Source: Isoetes taiwanensis
Taxonomy: Eukaryota > Streptophyta > Lycopodiopsida > Isoetales > Isoetaceae
DNA: 64,000 bases
Reading direction: 5' to 3'
Assembly (NCBI GenBank): GCA_021234155.1
Contig: JAJEKV010000022.1
Span: 5,417,852-5,481,851, forward strand
Shown here: positions 33,176 through 46,275 of the stretch, one piece after another
Layout: every line of letters starts with the position of its first letter
Numbering within the stretch: position 1 is the first letter of the stretch
Made by a program: the position numbers and the translations under genes
The notes under the pieces: generated by a model
Database searches by the model: none
Told to the model about the DNA's origin: nothing
The model's input: only the letters and a program-made list of their open reading frames with translations

Positions 33176-34860
33176 TAGAATCCTTTCTCCTCGAGAAATT
33201 AGCCTTTGTGCGTCGATCCTCCTTTTCTAAAAAGGAGTAAGAAGATGGCTTGCATCATTTTTGGTGTGATTTGTACGTAAGGAGATTTGATCAGCCATTG
33301 GCTATGATGGCCTTCCAGCGACGCTACTGATCTGAGCATACCCTTGGCTGCTAGACCTTCATATACGGCGAGCATTGGGGATCCATCAGAGGAGGATGTT
33401 TTTGACGGTACTCTTTAATATCAAATGTTGCATTGCATAGAATTTAAAGTATGGGTGCAGAATCTTTTTTCAATGTCTACTTTTGTCGACATTTTAGAGT
33501 TGGCCTTGGAGTATGGGATGCTGACCATGTTTGCATCCTCTTTTCCTCTCGTTTTTGTGTTTGCCTTGATTGTAAGTATTTACTCAATAGAGATCTTACA
33601 TTAATACTCAGTGAAATTCATTGTCATCCTTGCGTTTTCATTTCTATATTATAAGGATGAAAAGCAAATAGGCAGTCATTCTGATGGGATGCTTTTTTTG
33701 TAGAACAATTTGATGGAGAACAACAATTTTATGGAGATATGATCTGATTCACTTAAGCTGTTTATAATGTTCAGGGGACCTGTGCCATATAATGTATCTT
33801 CCATTGGTGCTTGGCTTAACATTTTCCAGGCGAGTGTTACGGATTATTATGCTCCTTTGTCCTGAGATAATGAAGTCATTTTACATCTTACGAACGTTCA
33901 GTCTAGAAAACTTGGATGTGGTGGCAATATCCATGAACTTCGCATTATTGTTTTCTTTATGATCAAGTAGGGACATGAGTTTGGAGCCTGGTCTGGCAGC
34001 CATCCTGATTATAGAACATTTGCCATTGCTAGCAATGTTTAGATTCTCTTGCTTTGTTCCAAAGGTAATTGGCCTTGAATGAAGGAACCTAGAGGGAAAT
34101 CATCTTCTAATGTATAATTGGAAAAATATATTTATTGCATAGCCAGTAGACATAGCAGTTTCGATGACTAGCTATGTTATTTACTGTGTGTATCTAAGCC
34201 ATCATGTTTGGCCTTTGTATGAACTTGGTTTTTGCATGTACCACTTGTTTGTGCTGCCATACATTGTACTATAAGAATGACACTAACTGGCTGCAACAAG
34301 AGCTTCATATATTTTCACTCTTAAAAGGATGGCCGATCACTATGAAGCTGATAAGTTATTTAGCACTTTCTTCATCTGGAAGTATTTAACTTCCTTAATA
34401 TGTGCAGGATCAGACTTCAAATATGTGGAAGATTAGACTGGGCTACATGAAGAAATTCTAAAACATCCTTATTCACTGCAAGAGCAAAAGAAAAATTGAG
34501 CAAAATGTCTAATTTGGTGCTCAATGAGTATACTCCCTTTTGCATCTACATTTGTTAGTTCAAATATTAGAATCCAAATATTAGGCATATGAATCGGAAT
34601 CTTGCATCATTGCATAGAGTGAAAGTATAAGAGATCTCTCTTTTCTCAAATTATACTAGATATGTCCTCATCATTTTGCTTCTTCTGATTTGCGATTGCA
34701 TATTACATGGTGATCTAACACATGTTCAACATGGTGCTTTCGTTTTCTTTCATGGTTATAATGATTAAATGTAAATTAGTTGTTGTACTACAAATCGAAA
34801 GATGTTGGTGACGGCAGAATCCCTTGGAGTTAATAAGGTATTTGCTGGTTAATTTAGATT
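33176..34860. other. No supportable gene
   Basis: AT-rich, with scattered short frames and no motif. It may be the internal part of the Helitron ending at 36,123. Confidence 0.3.
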
Positions 34861-35560
34861 TTTAGAGTGCATGTTGATTGCAGATGGCTTAAGCATTTGG
34901 TAGGAACACAACTATGAAGAGCAATTCAAATGAAAGAAGCATACAATCGAAAATGAGGATCTGCGTATTTAGTGTAGGGTTGTGCAAGTCCTCATCCTAT
35001 ATAGTGACTAGCTTACTGGTTCCATTCTTGACAATTTTGGGGATAAAGCTTGATAAGGGTAAGCTTAGAGGAAACATACACAAAGGGCTCCTTAGTTTTG
35101 AAAGCTCTCAAAACACTTGGGCTTATTAGTAACAATCTAAATGGCGGCATTGAAGAGGATTTTAATGTCCTCAATTTGAAATTATTGGACTCTTCCAATA
35201 AGCAAATGCATGTTATGCTTCCTAATCAAATTGGCAATCTAATCAATTTACAGAACCTGTGCATTCCTATTGCTTGAGGTATTGAAATTTTGCAAAAGCT
35301 TTTTGCATTAGACCTCAATGCAAAAATTATCAATGGTAAAATCTCTCTTGAGATTGGCAAATGTGAAAAGCTTCTACATAGATTTGAGTAGGAATTAGCA
35401 AACCGAAGAAATATCTCCTGAGCTTTCTTATTAGTAGTTCCTAGACGTGCCAGAACCTATATCAGTAAAGGGTGCTACATATTCTAGACGAGATGCAACC
35501 TGGACTACCACAGTCATCGGATTCGTCAATCCTATGACCCAGATCGTATGTTGGGGCCTT
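34861..35560 (+). pseudogene. LRR receptor-like protein fragment
   Basis: Translations in broken frames give LGLISNNLNGGIEEDFNVLN, LKLLDSSNKQMHVMLPNQIG and NLINLQNLCIPIA, then LFALDLNAKIINGKISLEIG and EEISPELSY. The spacing LxxLxLxxNxxxGxIPxxIGxLxxL is plant extracellular LRR sequence of the receptor-kinase type. Stops and frameshifts are frequent. No signal peptide, transmembrane segment or kinase domain is found, so this is a decayed fragment, possibly captured by the Helitron whose 3' end lies about 560 bp downstream. Confidence 0.55.
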
Positions 35561-36094
35561 TGGGCACATCTCGTTTCGCTTATAGTCATTTATGATTGGA
35601 GGCGCCTATGATTTTGAAATGTGGAATATGATTTCGCCTAAGGTTTGAGGGAATATCGAACCTCTATACGACTTTGCCTAAGATTTTAGAATATGAAATA
35701 CGGGGGCTCGAACCTTTACCAAAATAATTCAATATCCTAATAAAACTACTTTGACCAATATGCTCAGTGAGCTAATGTGATTTTTTTTTTATCTTGAATC
35801 TATGTTTTTCTTTTTTTGTAATAACTTAATCGATTGTTTTAGGAATATAGCTCCATGCGTCAAATATATACATTTATACATGAAATGCTTTTCAAAAGTA
35901 GCTTGAATGTGGACATGTATAACGATAATATTTATGTATATTTGATTCTCAAGACTTGATTTCTGATTCCTCGCCTATTGTGAAGTACATATTTTATGTG
36001 AATAACGTATATATCCTCCCTGCATTGCTAAAACATGATCTTTCTAAAATGTACTTCACATTTTATTCATTTTTGAACTTATGTTCGAAGAAAA

Positions 36095-36124
36095 GCCCAG
36101 CAATGCTGAGCACTTTTTTCTAGT
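36095..36124 (+). mobile_element. Second Helitron 3' terminus
   Basis: Hairpin GCCCAGC-AAT-GCTGAGC (36,095-36,111, one mismatch) is followed by ACTTTTTT, CTAG (36,120-36,123) and T. The resemblance to the terminus at 32,319 (GCCCRGCAAYGCYGRGCAC) supports one family. The 5' end is not identified. Confidence 0.6.
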
Positions 36125-36785
36125 GTTGACAAGAGCTACAAATTTCCATAAAAGTCCTGTGCAAATAACCAAACATGCTTTAGACTAGTCATTTTTATTT
36201 TTTTCGTTGCGGGAAGGGGGGGAATAAAGAAAGATCTTCCCATGCACATTCCACTTTCCTTTGCTAAGACTCCGCTATTCCGCAATCAATAATCTCATCG
36301 AGGTGAAAGCAGTAGAGTACGACACCCATACTTGATAGATAAGGACTTGGAAGCAATTAATGAATACGAGATGCATCAATTCATCTGGAGATTTAAAAAG
36401 GGAAGGGGGAGAGGACAAAACATATAGAGATGAACATCAAGAATTTAGACACTCCAAATTTTGACAGATTAAACACATCTTACCATGTAAAAAAATTGCA
36501 TCGAACATTCCTACTTGATGTCAGAAGCTCTTAATTGGCATGTTCGAATCCCTAGATTGGTACTTGTAATGCCTATAATTGGCTTACATTTTTAGCTTCT
36601 GCAAAGGGATTATTTGCGATCTCACAGTGGAACAATTTGTCCAAAATTCGAACAACAAAACACCAAAAATGGATAAAACTTATTGATAACTGTCAAAAAT
36701 AGATCCAATTCAAATATTTATGATGTCATACATTAGAAAAAGAAGCTCATATGGAAGTATGTCACTAATGCACTTTGTCTAACTC
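36125..36785. other. No supportable gene
   Basis: No motif recognised. A tRNA B-box-like string at 36,540 is treated under rejected observations. Confidence 0.3.
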
Positions 36786-37530
36786 TTGAAGGGACTATCC
36801 TGCATTCTTTTTCTCTCATCCTTCTCTTTTTGCAACCGTTCTTTCTTGTTCTTCTTCTTCTTCTTCTTCTCTTCATCAATGTTCTTTTTCCTTTAATTGC
36901 CTCTAAATCTAGCTCGTTTCTTTCCCTTCTTTTTTGCTTCCACTTTTTCCATCATTACTATCAAGTCTGCTTTGGTCATCAGCAAAGTACCTGCAATATC
37001 CCTTAGTACAAAATTCCGCATCCTTTTCCTTTGGTTCTGGGCAGTCTCTACATTATCATTTTCAGTAAAATTTTGATTTTAATTTGCATTCCCATTTCCA
37101 TTTCCAATACCACTTACATTTGCGTCTACATCTGCATCAACTATCCCATGAATCTGTACATCTAACCCACCAAGTTCTGGTCGAACTTTGCTTGGATTAT
37201 AAGGATAGATCTCTACCTTATTCAAAGCTAGATCTGAGTGCTTATTTAGAGCTTGAGTGTTAAGTCAAGGGCATCCCTCACTATTGAGGTTAAATCCTTC
37301 TCCCTACTCGAGTGATCCAAAGAATACCTATGTCTAAATGCCTCTATAAGTAAACTAAAGCAACTTATAGCCAAAGGTTGCAGCCCTGTGAGATGTGGGA
37401 GGGGTAGCTTCAAGATGTGGAGGCCTATTGTAGCCATTTTAGCAGTTTTTAAACAAACATGGGATCCATTACCATCTAAGATGAGCAGGTGAGGATTTGC
37501 AGCAGAAACACCACCTGGAATATACAGGAA
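36786..37530 (-). pseudogene. Pogo/Tigger-like (DDE_1) transposase relic
   Basis: Minus strand: GGVSAANPHLLILDGNGSHV, then LKLPLPHLTGLQPLAISCFS, LIEAFRHRYSLDHSSREKDL and, past a stop, VEIYPYNPSKVRPELGG. The LLILDGHGSH...LP.H.(S/T)..LQPLD..CF...K..(F/Y)R order, followed by GI(Y/W)P.NP, is the DDE_1 superfamily of pogo-related transposases. The middle catalytic Asp (LDGNGSH) is visible; the first Asp would lie upstream in decayed sequence. A long Lys/Arg-rich tail ends the relic. Stops are frequent. Confidence 0.6.
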
Positions 37531-38573
37531 ATATGTCCATCATCCATGCTCTCTTTTGCATAGGAATTGTTGTCTCTAGTTCATAGCCCTCCAGATAGTC
37601 CTCTCTAGCTCAGACTTCCTTCAGAATGTACAAATTAAAAAGTTTCTTCCCATTGCATTCACACATCCTACCAATTTGCACAGCAGATTTGCCACAATTC
37701 TAGATGTGATCAGATTCATTGCCTGCAAGACGAGTGCTTCCCTTAGAGAGACATTAAGAGCATCTAGATTAAGCTTAGAGCATGTAATTGCTTTAGCATT
37801 AGCTCTGATTTGAGTTTTTCTTAAGTCTAGGCAGGTTGCCTATTTCTAAACATTCTATCATTTTAAACAAGGCACTCCATTGTTGAATGGAGCTATGTGA
37901 CTTGCACAAAGATCCACAACTTTTTGCTATAACATTATCACTATCACTCCCCATCTCTCAGCCACCTCCTGAAGGCACAACAATTGGCAATTGGACATGA
38001 ATTGCCATTGGGATTAGGAGCTGAAAATATAATTCTTGGGCCAGGAAAAAATGAGACCCCTTGAGAACCTTTGCAGCTTCAATTATAGAAATATTGGCAG
38101 CCTAAATTCCTAGATCGAGTGCAAGGAGGCATGCCTCGATGAGATCTTAAAAGATGGAACCATCTTTACATAGGCATAGCATTAGGAAGTGCCAAGATTA
38201 TCAGTGAGAAAATAGATAAAAGGGAAAATACATTTCCATTTGAATGGCATAAATGCACCCACCTTTTGGATTGTTAATAAGGTTGAAAATGAGCCCTTGA
38301 TTAGGAAGAATAAGGTCAGCCAACACTGATGACTCAAAAAAGGAGGGGGAACTCCGAAAGCAACAAACAAGAAGCTAAATTTAAATCAATATTAAACTAA
38401 GACCGAAATATCTAACCTTCAAATTATGAAAAACTAATTATTTGCCTGATCCAAAGTATGAACGGCTACTTATGTCCTGCATGCATGCAAAATTGTGAGA
38501 AAATAAGAGGAAAAACATGCAATGCCGAATAGGGCATATGGTGCTCTAATATAAGACCAAGAAGCCTTCGACA
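37531..38573. other. Decayed sequence upstream of the pogo relic
   Basis: Probably includes the front part of the minus-strand transposase, but I could not align it to known motifs. Confidence 0.3.
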
Positions 38574-38578
38574 ACTGA

Positions 38579-40137
38579 TGTGACGCTCCCTGAACATATA
38601 CGGCGCTCCGGACGTATACATACAGGGACTTTCCCCTCCCATGGCGATCAGCTCACCATGAGCAGGGCCCTCTGTCTAACTCGGGCCATCTACAGGAAGA
38701 TGCCCGGGTGAAGGACACGGAGGTGTCATTCGGCCCACGCCTTCGATGGGACTCCTATGTCGCGAAAACGTGAATACGAGTTAGCATACAGCATAATCAT
38801 ATCATAAATAACCACCACGAAGGGTGGCACATCCATCCAACTGATGATAACAGGGAAGATACATCTAATGCTAAGGAAAACACCCCAAACCCAAGGTTCT
38901 ACCCCGGCTCAGACTCCAATGGGGATCAACTGACGGCTAGGTCTCAGGAGGTCATCAGACAGAATCTTAGCATGGCGTTGGCTGGCATAAGAACATCGGC
39001 TAGGGTTGTCCACTCCATCCGCCCCTCCTGTGCACACTTTGCAGATGAGCCGAATCAAGCTATGGCACCATTGTAGCCTTCCGGAGACGCAATCCCAAGG
39101 CATCACCCTTCGGGACTACTCCGGGTTACATCTCCCCCGTCCGATGAGGCAGGTCAGAGAAGTGTCCCTTCCCAGGGTCACAGTGATTCTATGGGTGAGA
39201 TAGAGAATACGTGCCGCATCAGCGACCCCCGCATCCGTACCTGACCTACTCCCCTAACTTTATCTTCAAAGTACAGGATGATCACACCACTGTACCCAGG
39301 GAGTGTCAGACCCATACCCGGCCCTCTACGTGACCGGCTATTAGGCCTAGCTCACTGAAGGAGTCCCCGTAGCCTTTTATGCTCAGGCGAGACCCCACCC
39401 CACACTTCATCACTACGGCCCCTTATCTGGTGCTTCAATCATGCCATAGATTCCACAGCTTGGTGGGATGTTGTGCACAGGCCGCAATTACCGGGTACTA
39501 TGGGAGCTACTAGGAGCATACTAATGAACATAGGTCACAAAGGTCTCTACCCCCCTTAATCCCTGCTTTCTGGAAGAACTAACAGAGATACTACCAAAGA
39601 TACATCCATCCATCCATCACAGAGCATAATCAATAGTTGAGAACAGTTCTAACTATCAAACAAGGGTTAATCATCATCAGAGACAAGCAAAGCAGCCTGA
39701 CAGAGGTGCTGGCCCTAGAAATACCAAACTAATCTATCTACTAACCCGAATTCCGGCTGGAACCATTGTCATGTGGGATCTCCATCTTCAAGCAGCCTGG
39801 GCGCCCAGCAGCTCCTCTCCCTGGATTCGATTTGGGGCAAATTGGGAAAGGGATCCAATTTGCTGCCCAAATTAGCAGTCTCCCACTAGGCCAATCGAGT
39901 TTGGCCAGGTGTCCCCTTTTTAATTAATTAATTAACTTAGCTTAATTGGCTTAATTAAGTTAATTAGATAATTATTCCTTAATTATAGGTATTTAACCCT
40001 TAATTAACCCTTTATTAATTTAGCATAGCTAAATTAATCCCTTGTGGTTAGTCTGCATACCCCATGATGGCGTATCCTCGGCCCGTGACGTGTTAGTATA
40101 GTTATACTTACACCGTATAACTATGTGGAACGTCACA
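38579..40137 (-). repeat. Gypsy 3' LTR
   Basis: 1,559 bp, collinear with the copy at 49,248-50,768 apart from scattered substitutions and short indels; for example a 27-bp segment near 38,627 is missing from the other copy. Confidence 0.93.
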
Positions 40138-40771
40138 TTCTCCCCCCTTAGAAATAATGCTGCCCTCAGCATTGGGGTTAGTTAGAAACAAGTGGTTAAC
40201 ATGCTAAACAGAAGAAAAATAAGAGTAAATCCTTATTCCTGAAGGTAATAGAAAGAAAGTTTGAAACATATAACTGTTTAAGCACCGACGTGCATTTTAC
40301 ATGATTATGACAAAAAAAGTTTCAAGGACCGGAGTCCAATAGCAAATATCGCACTAGCAACATCAAACTCATGAAAGCAACACGAAAGCTTGGGCCATCG
40401 GCAACCCTCTATACATGGGCAGGTCAAGTAGCGCTCACTGGCCTGCACATGTCAATACGTCAGTATATATATATTATAAGTAAGTTGTGGTTGAAGGGAC
40501 CACCCCCTATAAAAAAATAAAAGAAAAACCTATCTACAGGGAAACCTATCATGCCTATGGTTCGCAATTCATTGCGGCATAAGGAATGGCCAAGTTCCCA
40601 TTATAGCCGGGATGAACGCGGCATGCTTTCCAAGCAATCCGCGGTCATGCCGACATTGGCAATACACCATGTCCTAGAGAACACGAAGGTGATCTCATCA
40701 TCGGTAACCACTCTTATTTACGATGCATCTACCCCCATAGCCTACTGCATGATCCGTGCCGAATCAAGCCT
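40138..40771. other. Gypsy 3' untranslated region with polypurine tract
   Basis: Non-coding on the element's strand between the end of the chromodomain frame and the 3' LTR. The polypurine tract (TTCTCCCCCCTTA on plus, 40,138-40,150) abuts the LTR and would prime plus-strand synthesis. Confidence 0.8.
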
Positions 40772-41523
40772 TCAAAGCTTACCGCCGGGTGCGGGGTTGA
40801 TGACATCGTTGATGGTGCGGCCTTGAGATTCCCGCATGAAGTCCGGATAGTGCTTTTCAAGGTCTATCTTCATCACCCACGTAGCATCCTCAACTGGCAA
40901 GTGCTTCCACTTGACCAAATATTGTAGCATTTGAGTCCTTCTGGTCTGCTTATAGGCTCGGTCAAGAAGAGCTTCAGGCACTATCTCTAGATGCTCTTCT
41001 GTCATTTCAAGGAGGGTGGGTATATCCAAGATCTCCTCCGGATCAGGAGTATGTTGCTTCAGAAGACTCACGTGAAAGACCTTGTGGATCTTCAAGCGGG
41101 GTGGCAAATCCAATCGATATGCCTGATCTCCAACACGTTCAATGATCTCGAACGGCCCAGCCCATCTGGGTGCCAGTTTCTTGCAGTTACCAATCTTAAG
41201 CTTGGCTTGCTTAACCTTAATCTTGAGCCAAACTGAATCACCCACTTGGAATACTCGTGGGGTCCTGTGCTTATCAGCCACACTTTTCTGACGACTACGT
41301 GCAGCCAATAAATAACCACGAACTTCCTCAACCAAAGCTTGCATTTGCAAGAGGAGTTGCTGAGAAACCTCCACCTTAGAAACAGGATTATGCCATGTGT
41401 CTGGAGTAAGGCATTGATAACCATAATTTATCATGAAGGGAGACATTCTAGAAGACTCCTGTTTCATGCTGTTATAGGCAACTTTACTAAATAAATGTAG
41501 TCAGCCCACTGAGATTGCTTACT
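40772..41523 (-). pseudogene. Gypsy integrase carboxyl end and chromodomain
   Basis: Minus strand: SPFMINYGYQCLTPDT, then VADKHRTPRVFQVGDSVWLK, KLAPRWAGPFEIIERVGDQA, LKIHKVFHVSLLK and finally LQYLVKWKHLPVEDATWVMK. The last block is a chromodomain (Y-L-V-K-W-x-x-(L/Y)-P...-A-T-W), the module that lets chromoviral integrases read histone methylation. A TAG at about 41,524 and a frame break separate it from the integrase core. Confidence 0.85.
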
Positions 41524-44337
41524 CTACACATAGCTTCGCAACATATCCTCTATAATGCGGTTGGTGCGCTCTGTCTGTCCATCCGTCTGAGGATGATATG
41601 CTGTACTCATAGCAAGCTTGGTTTGGATGGTGGCAAAGAAATCTTTCCAGAATGCACTTACAAACTTGGGATCCCTGTCGGATACTATGACTCGTGGCAT
41701 CCCGTGTAATCTGAAGATTTCCTTTGCAAACAGCAAAGCTGTGTCCAAGGTTGTATCCGTGGTGCGACATGGCAAGAAATGAGACATTTTCGACAATTTG
41801 TCGACCACTACCATTAAGGCATCATATCCACGGAGGGTACGTGGAAGGCCCACAATGAAATCCATGGTTATCACTTCCCGTTTGGCATTGGGCACATCCA
41901 GAGGTTGCAATTCTCCTGGAATCCTTAATTGCTCGGCCTTGGTTTGCTGACACACTTGACATTGCTTAATGTATCTGGCAATGTCCTTTTTCATATGCGG
42001 CCAATAGTAGCTAGAGCGAATCTTAAAGTACGTCTTCATGAAACCTGCATGTCCAGCGCTAGGGCTGTTGTGTGTATCATGGAGAATAAGCTTACGTACT
42101 CCTGAAGTCTCGGGTACACACAACTTATCTTTGTAATATAGCAAATTGCCCTCCTTATACGAGCGGAAAACCTCACGCTCCTTATCTGTCCGTGCCTCCT
42201 TGGCCAAACTGTTCCACACTTCACGGAATTCTGGATCCGTGGCTAAGGTCTGCTCTATTTGTTTTCCGAACTCACTGGTGAGCGTGGAAATCGCATTACA
42301 ATGGGTTCGGGTTACCAAGGGATGGCGTGACAAAGCATCTGCTACCACATTGTGCTTACCCGGCTTATACATAATCGCAAAATCATATTCCTCGAGAAAC
42401 TCCATTCATCTTCTCTGACGGAGATTGAGATTTGGCTGGGTAGAAAGATAACGGAGACTCTGGTGATCCGTATCTAGCTGGAATCTCCTACCAAGAAGGT
42501 AGTGTCTCCATATACGCAAAGCGCGGACAACTGCTAATAATTCCTGATCATGGGTAGGGTATCGCTGTTCGGTTCTCATTCATCTTCTTAGAATCATAGG
42601 CAATAACCCTCCCTTCCTGCATTAAGACTCCCTCGGTAGCAATCTTACTGGCATCTGTTGCTACTAACTTATCCTTCTCCGGGTCTGGCAACGTGAGGAC
42701 TGGTGCCGAAGTCAAAGCATCCTTCTGAAAGCTTGTCTGGACCTTCGTCTTCCAGTGATCTACCCAATCCTTCACTTTCTCATGCTTTGGAAGGTCTGTG
42801 AGAGGGCCTGCAATCTTGGCAAAATCCTTGACAAATTTCCTGTAATATCCTGCCAAGCCCAAAAAACTTCTTACCTCTAAAACATTACCTAGAATAGGCC
42901 AATCCTTGACTGCCTCTATTTTTGCGGGATCTGTAGCAATTCCTTCGGCTGAAATCACATGTCCCAAATAATCCATCTTTGGTGTGGCGAATTTGCACTT
43001 AGAGAACTTTGCAAAGAGTCGGTGGCGCCGCGGTTTACGCAAGGCCATCCTAAGGTGCTTCTCATGCTCCTCAAGGGTTTTATCAGAGATGAATGTCGTC
43101 AAAGAAAATATCAACAAAATCATCCAAGTATTCTCGGAAGACATCATTCATCAACCGCATAAAAAGTTACGGGGCATTAGTTAAACCAAAAGGCATAATG
43201 TGGAATTCATAATGCCCGTATCTAGTACCTAAAGGCAGATTTATGGATGTCTTCCTCTTTAATTCTTATTTGATGATACTCGAGCGTAAGTCAATCTTTT
43301 TTGAGAAGTATTTGGCCCTTACAATTGGTCCATAAGATCATCCATTTAGGTAAAGCATAGCGATTCTTGATCGTATGCTTGTTGAGTTGCCTATAGTCAA
43401 TGCACATCCTCATGGAGCCATCCTTCTTTTTAACAAAGAGAATAGGTGCACCAAAAGGTGAAACACTAGGCCGAATGAAGCCTAGGTTCAATAGCTCCTG
43501 GAGTTGCTTCTTAAACTCGGCCAACTCGGGAGGACTCATGCGGTACGGCGCCTTACTAGTAGGTTTAGTACCCGGTTCCAAAGTTATTTCACATTCCACC
43601 CCTCTGAAAGGAGGAAGTTTCTGGATCTCATCTGGAAAAAGATCCTTAAATTCTCTGAGAAGATTGGCAATGTTCTCTGGCAATGCATCCACTACTTCCT
43701 TCTGTTTAGCATCCGACTCAATGGAGGCAAGTCTGATAACGCAAAGTATCTTATCCTTGCGTATAGCCTTATCTAACTGCCTGATAGACATGGACTGCAT
43801 AATTGGGTTTAGTGGATCACCTTTAATAGTTACTCGGGCTCCATTAGCTGCGTTCAAGGTCACTTCCCGTTTCTCGCAGTCTATATTGGCTTTAGCAGAT
43901 GCCAAGAATTCCATGCCTACAATAAGGTCATATTTGCCGATATCCATTAGCTCGGCGCCTAAGGCAACTGGTGCACCTGGCAACTGCATATTAAGGTTAA
44001 TGAGACGGCCATTTGTATGTCTGATCTTACCACTGGCTAAGGTTACCGGTCGTGGTCTGGATCTTAAAGTCTCAAGTTTCAACACCTGGGCCATTCTGGG
44101 AGAAGCAAAATTATGGATACTACCCGTATCCATAAGAACAACAAAGGGCTTACTGTCTACCTGGCCTATAGCAGAAATAACGGCAGGCTGACTTTCAGCA
44201 TTGCCGGTTTCAATAGCTACAAAAATATGAGACGCGCCGTGCAATGTACTCGTGGGCCTCTTCATCAGCAGGTGGTGGAGACTCGAGATCGTCCCAATCG
44301 AGGTCGGCCATTGCCAGCTGAGCGTTTTGTGTGACAT
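41524..44337 (-). pseudogene. Gypsy pol: protease, reverse transcriptase, RNase H, integrase core
   Basis: From the right: protease with [12 protein letters not shown] (active-site Asp near residue 70 of the frame from 44,337), then RT with [21 protein letters not shown] broken stretch at 43,291-43,147 contains the degraded palm motif. RT thumb and RNase H follow (LGLAGYYRKFVKDFAKIAGP, VATDASKIATEGVLMQEG). Integrase has zinc-binding HDTHNS, AGHAGF and CQVCQQTK, and core residues in ITMDFIVGLP, VSDRDPKF and HPQTDGQTERTNRIIEDML. The order PR-RT-RH-IN defines Ty3/gypsy. Frame breaks occur at about 43,290, 43,148 and 42,500, with a stop at 41,524. Confidence 0.88.
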
Positions 44338-45572
44338 AGGGGCAGTTCTGCATCATGTGCCCAGGCCGCATACACCTGAAACATGCCTTATCCTTGCGGA
44401 GCTGTTCTCGAGCCTCTTTGGGAATGGACTGTAAGAGGTCCCGAATTGAGCTCCTCATATTATTCGGCTTGTCCGGCACGTTGAAGGTAAGTTTCTTATC
44501 CTGTCGCCCATTTGAATTTGGCTGAGGGGGTCCAGGACTTGGAGAACGAGGCCTATACGGTGTATAAGGGCGAGGCTGAGAATAAGAGGCGGGACGCTGA
44601 TACTGGTTCTTTGGTATGTCCTCCTCGAGGCTTAATGCCTTAGCCTCGGCCTCTGCGACAGATTTTGGGTCTACGGTCTTTACCATTCCTTTAATTGATG
44701 GTGCCAACCCTTCAATATATATATCCCTCCACTGCCCTCTTCTCATTCATACCCGGCACATATAGCCTCAAGCGCATGAATTCGTCAGTATAGGCTTGAA
44801 CTGACATACTCTTCTGCTCCAACCTGTAGAAAGTCTGTATCTGTTGGTACTTGTGTGCACGGGGCACATAGTGCGACTTAAAAGCCTTTGCAAACTTCTT
44901 AAACTTGCACCTGCTCATGTCCAAATGTTTGGCCCTAGCATAACCTTTCCACCAAATCCTAGCTGCACCTGTAAGGTTGGTGGTGGCGACCTTCTCTATA
45001 TCCTTCTCGGTCATACCATATGATTTTCCAAATTCTTTCATCTCGTCTAACCAGGATTCTGCATTAAGGCCTCCCCTGGATTTGCCATCAAACTATGCTA
45101 ACTTTCTGTTCTTCCATATGCTTGTAATGGCTGTATCTACCGTCTTGCGGTATTCTTTATCTCGAGCCTTAGCATGGTCACCAGATGATATGGATGACTC
45201 TGAGGAAACAGAAGTGCCTGACTGTGAAGACGTAGCACTATCAGTAGAAGGGCTTCTACGTCGTTTGGAATGGTGTCTCCCTTGTGCGGCCACAAGTGCT
45301 GGTGCCGGTGCAGGTGGCTGCTGCGGTGGTGGACTCGGCGGTAATGGTGGTAACTCCGGTCCATTCTCCGGTATGAATTGTGGAGGGTTTGTGTTTAAAA
45401 CATAAGCTTGCAGCTCTACCAACTGCCTCTTCATCAAAAGGAGTTCTTGCTCGGGTGTCAATCTGCCCGCATCCGAAGGGGTATGCCAAGAGGCATTACG
45501 TACACCGTCTATATTCACATAAGAAGGTATAAGCAAGGGTAATATTATACAAAGTGTCACAATGAAGACCAT
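44210..45572 (-). pseudogene. Gypsy gag
   Basis: Three consecutive minus frames. 45,572-45,093 has a Pro-rich linker (PPLPPSPPPQQPPAPAPALV) and a Ser-rich basic region. 45,041-44,712 is the retrotrans_gag block (IWWKGYARAKHLDMSRCKFK, QIQTFYRLEQKSMSVQAYTD, EFMRLRLYVPGM). 44,746-44,210 has a zinc knuckle [14 protein letters not shown] (CX2CX4HX4C) near its end. Short frame changes separate the blocks. Gag would form the particle and bind RNA. Confidence 0.82.
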
Positions 45573-45599
45573 TTTGAACAGTACAATGAAACATAATAA

Positions 45600-46275
45600 A
45601 ATAGTATATATTTATTATGTGATGGCTCATTGAAAAATGCCAATCAAAAATTAGATTTATAAGCAATACGAAGATTTATAATTGTCAAAACATATTTAAG
45701 AACTAGGTCCCTCATCTTCCTCCATAGGCTGTGGAGGTGGCCGATAGCGCATTAAGGTGGTGCTGGGACTAGCAGAGAGGGCGGCTCGAGCTGCTGCATC
45801 TGGTGGTAGGCAAGTGGCCAAAGGTGCTGCGACAAGGAGACGCATTAGCCCAGCCCGCAACGTCCCCCAATGCCACAATAGCAAGATCTCGTCGGACCAA
45901 CGTAACAGTGGTGGCATGATAATCAATCTTCTTGTGGCCCGCCAAGGTGGATAATGTACGGAGTGTCCACTAAGATGCTTCAGATTGAGGCCCCAAATAC
46001 TTGGAGAAGAAAAGGACCTCACCTTGTCGGAAGGCAGAAATGAAAAATCGGGTCAACTGATTGCCCATTGCCTTAACTCGTGGATCCCTTTTCCAAGTTG
46101 ATGGATATCTTTTCCTACTCGGCCTCTTCTTTATCATCCCGAAGGCTTATCTTGGCATCACAAAGGTCTTCCTCACCCTGATCCACCTCTGCCATAGTGA
46201 TCTCTAATGGCTGACTTGTAGGAGGAGGTCGCATGATAGCCGCAAACTGCTCCGCAGGAGGCTGTGTATCATCGG
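45600..46275 (-). pseudogene. Gypsy leader coding remnant between extra ORF and gag
   Basis: Minus-strand open stretches at 46,300-46,115 and 46,022-45,696 (the latter with a Pro/Ala-rich end, PPPQPMEEDEGPSS) continue the extra coding region in changing frames. No domain recognised. Confidence 0.35.

Noticed and set aside
36541-36565. TGTTCGAATCC as a tRNA or SINE B box
   Set aside because: No A box, acceptor stem or cloverleaf could be built around it.
45137-45489. His/Ser/Thr-rich minus frames overlapping gag
   Set aside because: Shadows of the Pro-rich gag linker in other frames.
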